A stretch of DNA of 64,000 nt from Clavelina lepadiformis (taxonomy: Eukaryota > Chordata > Ascidiacea > Aplousobranchia > Clavelinidae), in assembly GCF_947623445.1 (NCBI RefSeq), contig NC_135243.1, forward strand, positions 17,802,479 through 17,866,478. Direction: 5' to 3'. The position numbers and the translations under genes were made by a program. The notes beneath the pieces were generated by a model. The model did no database searches. It saw nothing but the letters and a program-made list of their open reading frames with translations, and was not told where the DNA came from. This document shows positions 11,801 through 24,475 of the stretch, one piece after another (the first letter of the stretch is position 1; each line of letters begins with the position of its first letter).

Positions 11801-14800
11801 CGACTCCGGTGAACCAATAAACGTTATCGATTTTGTTATCGACTCTACAGCACTTTGAGCACGTTATACTTGCAAACATTGATTACGTTTTGGTGCTTTT
11901 GTTTTGTAGCAATAACTGATTTTTTACTAAACACTACAAGAAAAAGCGTGGGCATTGCATCATTATTTTGTTTGTGCTTTCAGCTGCCGTTTTCCCCCAC
12001 TGTATTGTTGACGATTAACTTACTGCGTTGCCGAAATGTGTCCGTAAACTTCTTTCAAGACCTAAGTAAGTCATCTTTCACATTTCTTTTTATACACGAA
12101 TATATCGCTGATGTTAGTAAACATGTTTACTTTAGTCGATATACCTGACCCACAATTTCGAGTTAGTATTCCAAGCCTCCCTGATTGTGGGAGATTCGTC
12201 ACCGTAACTATCGAAGATGACAGTCCCACTACGGAAATTAACGAATCGTTTTGTTTTGTTCTCCCAAAAGACTTAAATCCAAATGATGAGCTGATCATTC
12301 AGGTAGGCCGCATATTTTGCTGTCTTGTAAGCCAAATTGCAATCCTAATATTTTGAAATTAAGTTTATAAAAATTTTGCAGTTACAATACACTTGTAATA
12401 TGTTATTTTCAGCGTTTCGACTACTTTATATATCTAATTCTAAAATTTTCCCAAAAACAGTTTAATCATGATTAATTAATTTGGAATACAGTATGATTAC
12501 CGAAGTCAAATATGCCAAAACATCCAGTAAAAGTAGTTGTAGTAGCATTTTAACCACTTTGGGCGGTTAGGCTTCTTATAGTTGTGGATAGTGCACAGTA
12601 GGCTAATTAGTAACATGCATAAATAAAATTTTGATGCTTGTGAAGCCACCACTTTGGGTTATTACGTTAGGCTCATTTCATCTTTAGTACTGAATTTATG
12701 CATTGGTTTGTGGTCATGTGGTTTAAAAATAATATTTTGACTGAATTTTAAACACAACCAATTAATTATTTTCTTATTTCTCTATGCTCGTATTGGCTTC
12801 CCGTTATTTTCAGAAGCAGCTGGAGACTGTCAGTAAGTTGCGTGTTGTACGTGGTCCTTCTTACCTATTTTACTCATATTAGGGATGTACTGCGAGGAAG
12901 GTTTTTCAGGTTCTTGTGGGTGAACCCGAATGCCATGTATAGGCCGACACGAATGAATCCCGAATCTATTCAGGAGGCGTCAAACCCCAAAAAATGCCAT
13001 AAAATCTTTGTTTGTTTTATTATACAGTGAATTTACTAAAAGACTGATTACTCGAAAACTCCTCCATGGAGCTCTCTGAAATTTTGCATGTCAATTTAGT
13101 ATGCTTTGAACTACCATTCCATAAAATTCCATCAAAGAACAATGATTAAAACTTTGCTACTAGCCTAAATACTAAAGCATACTAAATTGACATGCAAAAT
13201 TTCAGAGAGCCCCATGGAGGAGTTTTCGAGTAATCAATCTTTTAGTAAATTCGCTGTATAATAAAACAAACAAAGATTTTAAGACAATTTTGGGGTTTTA
13301 CGCCTCCTTAAGAGCATTTAAAATTAGTGGGTCTTATTTGCTGCAGGTACCATAGTGTATTCTGCAATTCGATCGTTTGTGACCGCTGAAGTGGCTCCCA
13401 TAAATTCACGTTTCGACAACCCACAATATGTTTGTCACGAATGCATTTGGTTTGCCAAAATACTAATTTTTTTGTAAATTAAGTCCTAAAAGTCATTAAG
13501 TCATAAAATAATTGCAAAAAAATGAGTAAGCTCTTCAAGTTTATTACTTTTTAAATGATAGGATTAAAAATATATAAGCTAATAAAGTTACTGCGTTTTT
13601 TCTGATTTTATTTGAAACGTTACACAGTTCCTGGTTTTTATTTTTCTAGATAGAACTTTACGATCGAGATATCATTTACGACGACTACATTGGAACGAAA
13701 ACTATTAACGCCGCAAAACTTAATTTGGGGGAGTCTATATTGAAAACTTTGGACTTTAATAATGTGCGTAACATATGACAGATACGTATTTTAAGCAGTA
13801 TTGTTTACTCCAGTGGTTTAAGAGTTTTGTATAGGTTAGTGACGCAAAAATCTTGTTCATGAAATTACTACCACGTGCTTTTAATAGAAATTTATTACTG
13901 TATTATAATATAGTTTTATCTTTGCACTGCGTATAAAGAACCATCAATGAAAACGTTATATATTAAAAGAATACCACGAAGTGGTATTAAAACAGCAACA
14001 AGCTATTACGTATACTCGTGTGTAGTTCACACGCCTAGATCAACAGCAATTCCTACATGGATTTAATCTGAATGTTTTGTCTAAACAACTATCTGTTAAC
14101 TACCATATGCTTGCAATGTTTCATGCATGCAAGTCATTTATTCGCAACTGCACAAAAAGCATTTGATCGCTTCAGGAGTAGGTTATGGCGTTGGCGCGTT
14201 GCTATCAGAAGCACATCGGAGGAATGTTAGATGAGATGCACACATAACGGTAGCATGGACACCGTAACAAGTTACGGTTGTTAAAGATTCAAACTTCGAA
14301 AAATTGCAACCTAATTCGGTGGTTTTTACGCGTTGGACTCGTTACAAGTTAGGATAAAATATAAACCATAAAAAATTCACGCCTATATCAAAATCGTCTG
14401 TTCGGAAAATATTACTTCAAAACTCCGTCCCAGTTCTTTACTAGGCCCAAAACTTAATGTCTGACTGTGTGTAACGATTCACATAAATCGCATTGTTTAA
14501 TCTAAGCTACATATCGTCACGCATACGCGAGTATACAATTGTTTGGTTACTATATAGTCAACCACAGTCAAGTAAATGTGATCAAAACTTCCGAGCCGCC
14601 ATGTGTTGGGTAAAGTGAGTGGTAAGTTCAAACACAAGTTAGTCTTAAATCAAAGAGTAGCTATCAGTAAACATACTGGTGAAAGGATTTGTACTAGTAT
14701 ATAGTGGTTAAGGAGTTATGAACAAGTAAAACAGTCTTCATTTTACCGCAGTTATCGGTACTGGACAAGGCTAGAGCTAACAGCCAAGATTGAACGGTGC

Positions 14801-17800
14801 TATAGGCTAGAATTTAGATTAACCAGTACAAGTAGGCCTACACCAACGGGTAAGCTAGTTTGGGCTGATGTAACGCAAAATGTTACTGTTGTGAGCTTCT
14901 GAGTATGCTTTAGTATACCCATTACTATGTACTTGTCCGTCACAGCAAACATTTTCTCATACTTGATCCAAATACCTAAGTCATCCCTATATTGTTGCTT
15001 TTTTTGTGACGTAATCGGAACCGCCATATTCTTCACAAATAAGCCATGAATTTGCATTTTTGCCACTTATTTATAGCCATAACTGATTAACCCTTACATA
15101 TTAGTACAAATTATTTCACCAGTAAATTCACTGAAACCTAGTCATTGATTTAAGGTCAACGTGTTTTTGGACTTGCCCCCTGACTTTAAACGACACACTA
15201 TAGCGAGTCGCAAAGCGTTGTTTGGCAACTTCTGCTACTTTGTGATTTTAGAAATATTACAGGGCAGAAAAGCAGATTATATGATAAGTATGAGTGCATA
15301 AAAAAGTGTGAAAACGTCATCAACATACAGTATGGTCCTGGTACTACTTTTGTTTAAAAACGCATATGACAATGTCATGAAATTAGGTTACACGTAAAGT
15401 TTCTGTGCGTAGAGGTTATTAACACATCTTTCTGTGTAGCACGGGGAGCTGGACTTAGAAGTCAGCAAAATGATGAGGTAAATGCATTTTTTTAAACATT
15501 CTATTGCCTATTTCAACACAGTGACTTTTACTTGCCTCTTGTAGGTCGTCACCGGATTTTCGCTATTCGCTGGGATTAAATCCAAAGGAAAAAACGTACC
15601 GCAAGAAACGTCTACCGCACGTTTACAATGCACTGTTAGAAACCCTGGGGAACAAAAGAGGACCACAAACAATTGCAGAAGTATACTTATAACTTATAAG
15701 TTATAAGTATAAATACATGAAACAAAGATCAATCGATGATGATATGATGAACAATTAATGCAGATCTGAATAAGTGCGTTTCTATACTAGTAACAACTAA
15801 CTGTATATTAAACAGCAATTGTTTGTTGTCTTAGACCCCTGTTGTCAGTATAGTAGGATCTGGCGGGGGTTATAGAGCAGCAACTGGAATGAGCGGTGCA
15901 CTCGAAGCATTGAAAGATGCTGGTTTACTGGATGTTGTAACTTACTTATGTGGACTATCTGGATCTATGTGGTACATTAAAAAAGCAGTTATTGAAGTGC
16001 ATGTTTCAGGTTGCTATTTTCTATATCGGCATAGGCTAGTTTTGAGTATGGCGATCTTACGTTCTTTCGCTAACAAGGTATCTATCAACGGCCTATGCAA
16101 TGGAAGGAATATCTTCTTGCAAGCAAAGTAATTTTCATGAACGCTTGCGAAAACGTTTCACTAAACCTGTGATGAATGGTTTGTTCAATCCACGCAAAAT
16201 ACATCAGTTTGAGTAAGATTGTAAAACATTTTTTTATGACTGGAATAAAAATCAATTTTGTCGAACCTTGGTACTGCCTGGAAGTTTCGACAATCTGTTG
16301 TTATTTTTCAGGCACTATTTGAAACACACCAAGCTGAAACACCAACAGCCATATTCATTTACCGATTTTTTTCCTGGTTATTTGATGGGCAGAGTTCTTT
16401 TAGGGAAACAGGTTCGTTGTATATAATTGACATAAATCTAACACGAAACTTTACAGGTATAACTAAACCTTTTGAGACCGAGTAACTTCTATTAATAGAA
16501 CATGGACTTCAAACTGAGCAACATTGAACCCTATGTACGTGATGGTGACTTGCCGCTGCCTTTATTTTCTGCATTGCACGTTAAAAGCAAAGTGGAAGCG
16601 TTTCGTTTCCATGGTTAGTTCAGTGCAGTGTCAAATGGAATTTGTCGAAATCAGTCAATCATCTAAACGTTTATGTCCGACCGAAATGCCTTACTGACCC
16701 AAACATTGCATCTTGTTTTTATAATGAGAGCGTTTAAATAGCTTATTGCACATGATTATATTGAACATGGTGGTCGGACGATTCAACTGACTGACGAACA
16801 GAGTATTCTTTTGGCAGTGTGGACTTGTAACTAGTGAAATAGGTGTATTATATTGCTGTACTGGCATTGCATAATCTAGTATCGCTAGGCTATCCAAGAT
16901 GTAATGGGTGGTCATAGTATTCTGTCACAGTAGGCTAGCCTGTATGGGCTAATGAAAGCATTTCAATTCTGCTATAGAGTACTATAACAAACGCCTGATA
17001 ACAAACTGCGTAGACGTTTTTGTAAAAGGGTTAAATCGCCCGTGGGTTGAATCGACCTAGAACCATTCAACATAATATTTTCGGAAAAGTCTGCAACTTT
17101 CAGACGGCACTTTATGTAAGCCAATTTCGACTTCGACACAGCATTTTTGTACACACGTCCTTTTAAGAAAAAATCAATGTGTTTTTTGTGAATTTCCATC
17201 GACGAATAATGTCTTGACGACTGCTATTTGCGTGGAAAAATTAATTCCAGTTGCCGTTTTACCAAGAATGTGCAAACAAGAAAAATTATTAACTGGGCCG
17301 CTTGTTGGACATAACTGGTTTAGTACTTCTACAACTTCGCTCCTTTCTTCGATTCTAATTGATTTTATGATTACTTTAATTTGTATAGTCTTTGTTGAGT
17401 CTTCTCCGTTCGAGGTTGCTTTCCCCGAACTTGGAATAGGAATTCCGCCGGAAGATTTTGGATCGCTCTGGAATCAAGGATTCTTAATAAACAAACGTCC
17501 GGAGATACCTTTGCATTATTGCCAGGCTATGCATGGTTGCGCTTTCTCCATACTTCTTTCAAGTTTCTTTGAACGAGGAGGCGAGGGTGATGAACTCAAA
17601 CAATGTGGTACAGGAAATGTTAGGCTACTTTTTAAACATATATTTTTTAATGTTGCTGCTATAATCGTTTTACTATATACAACTGTGGCAATCAATTTTG
17701 AATATGTAGATCACGTTAGAGTAAATGAAAGAAAGTCGACCAAAAGAAAGCCGCCTGTCGAGGTAATGTTTCTCGCGATTGGTTTGTTTAGATACACGTA

Positions 17801-20800
17801 TATAAGGTTTTTTTGACGTTTCCACTGAATTGTAAGTGTGAAAAACGTCGCAGTATGGAAAAATGTACACTTTTGCAAAATAACTTTATCCTGGTACTTT
17901 ACTTACTAGCGTAACTATTATACTCATAATAATATATACTTTCTCTTAATTTGGAAAACTTTCGAGATATGCATATTGAGACCAATATAACACAAAAGTG
18001 GGACGGTTCATTTTGAAGGGAGTGTTATAGATTTACCACTGTAGAACTGAACATAATTAGTTTTCAGCCGTTTATGACACGCAGTTTCAAGCCAACCTAT
18101 TTGCTATACAGTATAACATTATGTTGAAACAAAAGCTTACTCTTTTCGTAATTTCTATATTCATTATTTGTAATGTATGATTTGTTATGAAGATTGACTC
18201 CGATGTTTCTGAAGACTCGGATGCAGAGAGAGAAGGTATTTTAAGAAATAGTTATATTTCGTTGAAATAGGTGTAACTAATCAAAAAATAAAGAATAGTT
18301 TTGAAAGTAACGAAATCTCATTTGGGTATTTGCAGCTATTCGTGCGGCGAAAGCGGCTTTAAAGAAACCAGTAACCAATAATCCAGCAACTTCTGGACTT
18401 TCCCGTTTCGTCACAAACATGTATGGTAATAATAATACATTATCAAAAGTATCCTGTAACGTTCTTTTGACCTGTCTTTTTAACTTTTACTTAGAGCAAT
18501 TCCGACTTTAACTGAACCACGTGAAGTATTTCGGCGACATGCACAATCATCCTCATCTTCTAAAACAAATGCGACTAATTCACAAAAGGAAAGGAGAAGA
18601 TCACCCAAGCGGAGTCCTATAAAAAGTCTAACAGGAAGTCCTAAAGGAAGCCCAAAGGAGAGTCCGAAAAATTCTCCTTCGCGAAATCGTCGTCCACAAA
18701 AAAGTTAGCACAGGCATTTTTGACATTTGTGTTTCAGCTGAAGCAAGGAATTAATCAACACACTAAATCAATATTCACAAAGCAAACTTTATTCTTAAAT
18801 GACTTATCCTTCGGCTAAAAAACTACTACCGTTGAAACAATCAAGCTTTATTGGTTAAAGTAATATTTTAATATGAGAATATTCTATACCTAGAAACAAC
18901 TGAGATGCTTACAGAACAAGCTCCCTCTGAAACATTACATACGATTTCTAACAAACTGAGGTACATTTTTTCGCTGCCTGGTAAATAATTATTCGAAACT
19001 TTTATATTGACATGACCATTTTTACAAAATATGTGTGTTTGTTAGGTCATTATCTCTCTTAACGAACCGGCAAGCTTTAATTGGACGAACTGGTAGAATG
19101 TTGAATATTGCCAAGGGATGTAACTTCCTGAAAAGATTTTCCTTGAATCCTTGCGGACAAATACATCTTCGCGATTGTCAGTTCTTCATAATGTTAACTA
19201 ATCCTAGTTTGAAAATAAAAGTCCAGTATAACTATTTATTTGCACTGCCTTATTTGCTACTTGTTTTAAAAACATGTTGTTTTGAATAGATCGACGCCAG
19301 CAAGCTGTCAGCTCACTTAGGCAACGTGATATGCACGTGATTTCAACCACCAAAGACGTAATTTCTATTGCAGATGCCGGTAAGTTTTTTCGTTTATAGT
19401 AGCCTAAACGTTTACAGTATAAGTTAACTAACACTTTTTTTAAGGAATATACAAAAACGTGCCAATAGAATTGGCGCTGCGACCTCAGCGAATGTCTGAT
19501 TTAGTCATTGTATTGGATTTTAACGCGTACCAATCTGATAGCGAGTTTGACTACGAGGTTTGTAAACAAATTTGATGTTTTGATAGTTTAATGTTCCGTC
19601 GACTATATATGGATTATTTTTATATTCGTGAGAAATATTCAGACAATTCATAAGGAATCAGTTTCGGTTTTATGCCGTGATATTGCATTAACCTAATCAG
19701 CTCATATTGGGAGTGCAAGATTTTTCTAATCGTTGACAGCGTTTTATACCTTGGTGAGAAGAAGCGTGCCATGATGCATGACTTCCCGTGCTATGTGTCG
19801 ATTGATTATAAAAAAACAGTTATATAGGTTTACTATAGAATATATCTACAATGTATAAGTGTACGTACTCCATGGACATCAACACACACTGACGTTAATA
19901 TCGTGTGCAGGAGCATTTTTTCAAATTTGACTTTGGCGACCATTAAGAAAATACAATTTAAAAGAAACCGCGAAATAAATTCTAAGAATCTGCCTCTTTT
20001 TAAGACAAATTTCTATTTTTTGCAATAGTTGCAAAAGTACAAATTTTGGTACAAACCTTGGGGCAATTTAAGAGACAGTTTCGTTCCCTAAAAACACCTT
20101 AAAAACGATGTACAGGAGTATAGTCAAAAAGTAAAAATGAAATACATTCCTAAAAATATAATTCCATATACACTGCATGTATACTAATGACGTCACAATC
20201 TTACCTTCGCGCGTTGTGGAAAATACTTCGATTTATTATGAATGCAGCAATATGAACCCTAGAAAATTACAACCGTAAAATATTACATACATGGTGAAAA
20301 AGACATGCAGTAAACACGTGCTAAAAATAATAACCCGTTTAATATATACACACGCCCACGCATATACCGGTAGGTGTTTCTCCTAATGTAAATACACACA
20401 AATCTGACTCTACCTGATTTTAGTATTGTTGCAATGTGTTCTTTATTCTTGAGCATAGCCCAGCCTCTTTTGGCAAATTTCATATGCTTATTAAACATTT
20501 ACATATGTAAGCGATGCGATGTATTGCTGTGCAATAGGCTATATGAAGAATTAGAATAATATCTACTTCAGTAGAAAATTAATGTTTTCCCTAGGCAAAA
20601 ATTTATTTTTCTGAAGTACTTTGCTGACTAACTGGTTGCACTCTACAGTATTCTGAACCCGAACAGGATAGACAGGTCTTTATCTGTTAACATTTGTCAT
20701 TAAGTTTTCTGACGCTGTTGTCTCTACTTACAGCCTTTAGTTGCCAGTGCGGCACAAGCGTGGAGGGATGGATTAAAATTTCCGTTTGAAGACTTCGCAA

Positions 20801-21564
20801 AGTTGAAAAACTCTCCACCAAAGGAATTTTTATTGCTTGCAAGTGACGACGATGACTGCCCGACCATTTTATGGTTTACACTGAACAACAAAAAGTTTAG
20901 AAATTTGGAGAACTATGTTCCTCGATCAACCGAAAAACCATCCAGTATATTTTCTCATATTTTTGTTCATTATTTTGAATTCAACTTGGTAACAGTAATT
21001 AGCTAAAACATTCGGGCGTTTTTCTCCGCATAGCTTTGACATTAACAAGTGTATGCCTTTGACTTTTTACAGAGAAAGATGCTCATAAAAAGTTCAACGA
21101 CTTCCCGGTATTTGACCAGGGAACTGCCTTCGGAAGTTTCATTTTCCAATACGAGCCTTATCACTTTGCCCAGCTTCAAGAATTGATGTATTACAATGTT
21201 TCTTTGCACATCGAGGTAAATGAATGTCATTAATTCCACTTGGTGGTGAATGATGAGTGATGGTAGCAAAGCAAATACGACTATTCTCTTAATGGTAATG
21301 TGCAAGAAGATAAACAGTTTTGATAAACCAACTGACTTTTTACAAGAAAGAATACAAAGAAAGGAAATATGTAGTGTGTCTGTTTTAGAATATAAATTAC
21401 TAAAACCTTATAATTTGGTTTAAGTTTAGATAACACATTGCAAAATTGAACAATCTGAGCATTTCATTTGCAAATTGTTTTTTCAGGAAATCAAAGAGGA
21501 ATTAGCTAAGGCTGTGGAGAGAAAGCGCCAACGTTTAACGAAGAAGTTTGCAAAGATACCCTAA
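8816..21564 (+). CDS. PLA2G4A-like: Cytosolic phospholipase A2 (group IV), paralogue 1
   Basis: Calcium-dependent lipase predicted to release fatty acid from the sn-2 position of membrane phospholipids. Twenty-two in-phase exons give 844 aa: 8816-8881, 11984-12065, 12136-12302, 13650-13763, 15440-15477, 15545-15680, 15835-15971, 16078-16212, 16312-16411, 16499-16613, 17389-17607, 17710-17762, 18193-18235, 18336-18425, 18497-18703, 18894-18960, 19046-19176, 19290-19379, 19445-19557, 20734-20944, 21073-21215, 21487-21564. The N-terminal C2 domain (about residues 23-145) keeps the Ca-loop acids in DIPDP and YDRDIIYDD. Catalytic features are GSGGGYR (Arg about 215), GLSGS (Ser about 243) and the Asp of LDF (about 688). 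Residues 534-559 hold six SP dipeptides, absent from paralogue 2. Weakest boundaries: the acceptor at 16078, the donor after 19176, and the donor after 18703, which avoids an in-frame TAG. Confidence 0.92.
10497..11490 (-). mobile_element. Pogo/Tigger-like DNA transposon relic in cPLA2 intron 1
   Basis: A minus-strand frame from about 11485 to 11047 encodes DAWLKSNPGK, then YDLPSVARKALPKA, ISGYKKARIVPFNRHAF and FVPA. This order matches the C-terminal end of DDE_1 transposases of the pogo/jerky type, in which an NHPGR-x-IT-x-YD segment is followed by G-(F/Y)-(R/K)-K-x-GI-x-P-(F/L)-N. The left boundary at about 10497 starts GGGGAGACCGGGACTAGTTG after a TA, and a related GTACCCGGGATAAGTTGCAA lies at about 10697. 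No matching right terminal repeat or DDE catalytic core was found, so the copy is partial. It lies antisense to the host gene. Confidence 0.62.
12886..12972 (+). repeat. Dispersed repeat copy (pair with 58178-58258)
   Basis: The segment contains CTGCGAGGAAG, later GCCGACACGAATGAATCC and CGAATCTATTCA. The sequence at 58178-58258 has the same blocks in the same order: CTGCGAGGAAG, GTCGACACGGACAAATCC and TGAATCTATTCA. The two copies lie in introns of different genes, which supports a mobile origin. The family is not recognised. Confidence 0.5.
12973..13307. repeat. 335-bp foldback (palindromic) element in cPLA2 intron 3
   Basis: The left end GGAGGCGT, followed after one base by AAACCCCAAAA, is mirrored at the right end by TTTTGGGGTTTTACGCCTCC. 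The inverted repeat continues inward for more than 120 bases per arm, for example CATGTCAATTTAGTATGCTT on the left against AAGCATACTAAATTGACATG on the right. A loop of roughly 70 bases remains in the middle. The arms differ by only a few substitutions and short indels. No clear target duplication or coding sequence is visible, so it is a MITE-like or foldback element of unknown superfamily. Confidence 0.8.
15682..15711. repeat. Perfect 30-bp palindrome one base after the exon 6 donor
   Basis: The bases from 15682 to 15711 form a perfect inverted repeat with no loop and core AACTTATAAGTT. It begins at the T of the GTATAC donor of the cPLA2 paralogue 1 intron that starts at 15681. In RNA it could fold into a hairpin that includes the splice donor. 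Confidence 0.85.
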
Positions 21565-24475
21565 TCTGAGATCTTCGAAGTTTTAGGATGAATTTGCATA
21601 GCATCTTTTTAGTATCGCAAATACTGTACATCTAGCAAAGTTACTTAACAATAACATGCTAGTGTTACCAACAGGTTTTGTGGTTCTCCGTCCCTAAAGC
21701 ATTATCTTAATTTTATAAGTTCGAACAAGTCTTCTCAGAAGGGTAGTAAGGCCATAACCGTACAAAAAGTCATGTTAGCGGTCAGGCAATGCCGATTTTC
21801 GAGGCTGCTTAACCACACATAATCATGAAGTTCGTCGATTTATTATATTCTTATTGCAGTGTAATGTGCTAAACCTTGTTTAAGATTGCGTTGAGAAGTG
21901 GAGTCCAAAACCGTTTTGATTTTTCATCCCCAAAACTGCTTACAAACGACTCGATAATTTTCATATTTACAATTAATGACATAAAAACCACTTTTCTCTG
22001 CATGCCAGATAGCAATTTACGTGATTGAATACAATGGTGCGTTTCTGTGTTAGCACTTGGGATGTTGATTTGCCATAGTATTCACTCTTCATGCTTTTAC
22101 ATAGCTGAAAAAGTAGAATAACGTCCCTTTGTAAAGTAACTATGATTCTTCTGTGTTAAAAGATCATTTAATGCTAAGTTTCTTGAAGTAAAATAATAAT
22201 CCAATTCAGATCCTACTTTCACAGGATATTTTTACGCACCTGTTTTATAAACACTGCATTTCAATCTTGTATCACCTAATTTGTAAGGCACTAGTTTACA
22301 GTGTAAGCGATTAATTAATATTTAGAGTATATTTTCATATCTACTACCCCGTAAATTGTTATGGAGCTTTTATCTTAGTGAGTCCGTGCACTGTTTGTTT
22401 ACTGCATTATTGTACAGTGATTTAGTCCAGAGTGCGTGAGTTGATGTCTGTTTTTATTGGCGCGGCGCATTGCTCCATTTGTGTGTGTACTCATCCACCC
22501 CATTCGTCTATTTTCCGCCCATTAAAATGGTCCAGAGTACGGGAATTTTTCCCATTCCAATGGTTGAAAGTTTGCCTTTCTTACCCTAGAGTAAGATATA
22601 TGCCTTTGGAATGGGTAGAATTTTACTTGGGCACAAGTATGGTTTGTATACCCCATTCGTATATTTTTCCGCCCATTACAATGGACCTGCTTTCAGCAAT
22701 GGGGTTTCCCACAAACCATATTTCTGCCGAAGTAAACATCTCCCCATTCCAAATGCATATTTCTTACTTTAGGGTAAGAAAGGCATACTTCCTGCCATTC
22801 GAATAGGAAAATATTACCGCATTTCCATCCATTTCAATGGGCGGATAGCAGACGAATCGGGTGACTCATCAGACTTTATAACTGCTCTCGCACTTTTTTA
22901 CCATTTACATGTGCTTGGTTTTTAGCTTATTTCTTGTGATGCGTTATTTCGCTTATTTCGTAGCCTATAGTTGGCATGGTATGGCTCACACTCACACTGG
23001 GTGGTAGTAGATACTAAAACCCAGCTTCGAAAATCGTCCATTCTAGCGTGCAGTTTGGCAACTTTTAAATAAAATTTATTACACTAACAGCTACACCGTT
23101 GGTGGTAAATATAACTTGTTGAAGGGACATAATGACATAAAGAGCTAAAACTAATGGTGATCAGTCAAAAACAATAAATGTACATAGGAACGTATTTTTT
23201 TCGTGAGCGATGGTCAGTGACGTAAAACAGACTCCGGATGCAGTGGAATGCTTTGGATGAGACCATACAACATATCAATTGTGTATGTTAGAAATGTAAT
23301 TGTTTGCAAGTGGTTGGTAGCGTAAGTTTCAACCCTAACTGGACATATCGTAGTTGGTAGAAAGTCTAATTATCACCCAATAAGTGTAACCCAGACAAAA
23401 ACTACTCTACTACTGAACTGTAGTTGAAAAAATTTGCAACTTACATGCAATGTGGTTAAACATGTGGACAATTTGTAGTTTTTAAAGATTAGGAAATTGA
23501 TGCGCTTGTAAAAAGCCATCCATTTAAATACAGTAGAAACATCAGAAACAAATAAAGAAAACTCTAAAACGTTTTGCGAAACTTATTGCTAAGCAGGTAA
23601 ATTATGCAATGTGATCGTGGCGGCTCGCCCACGTTGCCGTTTTAAAAATGCTATCACTCATGTCGTTCATTGTATTGTTGTGCTGTTAGTCACGACTCTA
23701 CATTTATTGATTTATGTGATGAATATCACCGCTTCCTTATTACAACAATGAAAAACATTTCCTGGTGGACTGCTTACGTTGTTAGAATTTTTCTGATGGC
23801 CCTTCTGAACGCTTCGTGCGGAATGTTGCTTGCTCATGCCAGTATCTCTCGTAATCAAACAATACTTTCAATTAAGGAATTTAACTGAAGTTAAGAAGTC
23901 ATTGTTTTACCCGAAGTATAGATTATGCAGCCCTTTGTGAAATATATTCAAGCTAAAAATAATACGTTAGAAGTGAGGTCATCTAACAATTGATCTTGGT
24001 AATTTAGGTAATATATGAGATTTGAAAAGAAATATTGTTGAGGTAACTACATATGCGATGATAACTTTGAACTTAGATTAACGAAAAAGCGATACAATGT
24101 CTTCCAGCAATAGATATCTTTAACAACAACTGATATAACGTTAAACTAAGTGCAATGGGAAACCGCAAACAAACCATTTGGCTACAACTGTTATCAACAG
24201 AAGAATTTTTATATGCTAGTACCCACCACTGTTAAAGTCTTATCTATTACTCTTTAGACACGTTGTATTCATTGGCTGGAAAATTTAAGGCGATGCCTAA
24301 ACCTTGATACGTGTTAAATACTTTGATCTTCCTTGTATAAATTCATGCTACTTTTGGTGCAGATTTAGGGTGAGTTCACTAAGTTCCATATTAGGAGGTT
24401 TCAATAACGTCCTGTAAACCAGTACTTGCTGCACACTTGCACTATAACCCAGTAATCGACATATGTTACTTTTTG
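21565..24475. other. Intergenic region between the tandem cPLA2 genes
   Basis: About 2.9 kb separates the stop of paralogue 1 from the start of paralogue 2. It holds a palindromic MITE (22496-22863, listed separately). A short plus-strand frame at 23748-23888 begins with a hydrophobic stretch but is only 46 codons and unsupported. The promoter of paralogue 2 should lie in the last part; no core element was recognised. Confidence 0.5.
22496..22863. mobile_element. 368-bp palindromic MITE with 7-bp target-site duplication
   Basis: The left end reads CACCCCATTCGTCT, then CCGCCCATTAAAATGG. The complement of the right end reads CACCCGATTCGTCT, then CCGCCCATTGAAATGG. The element is bounded by the direct repeat ACTCATC at 22489-22495 and 22864-22870. 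Inverted homology continues inward, with CTTACCCTAGAGTAAGA facing TCTTACTTTAGGGTAAGA-like sequence. A second copy of the left terminal sequence lies at 22651-22684, near the centre. The accidental reading frame across it (22432-22806) is not a gene. The superfamily is uncertain because a 7-bp duplication is unusual. Confidence 0.82.

Noticed and set aside
17214..17816. Long open frame taken as a separate 200-aa gene
   Set aside because: Its middle (17389-17607) is exon 11 and its end (17710-17762) is exon 12 of cPLA2 paralogue 1; the rest reads through introns.
18704..18706. TAG stop ending cPLA2 paralogue 1 after the SP repeats
   Set aside because: A GT donor just before it joins in phase to exon 16 (18894), and the downstream exons encode the essential catalytic Asp region.
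22432..22806. 124-aa open frame between the cPLA2 genes
   Set aside because: It crosses a palindromic MITE and reads the same repeat several times; no protein family fits.
23748..23888. 46-aa frame with a hydrophobic stretch after MKNISWW
   Set aside because: Too short, no splice or poly(A) support, unrecognised.
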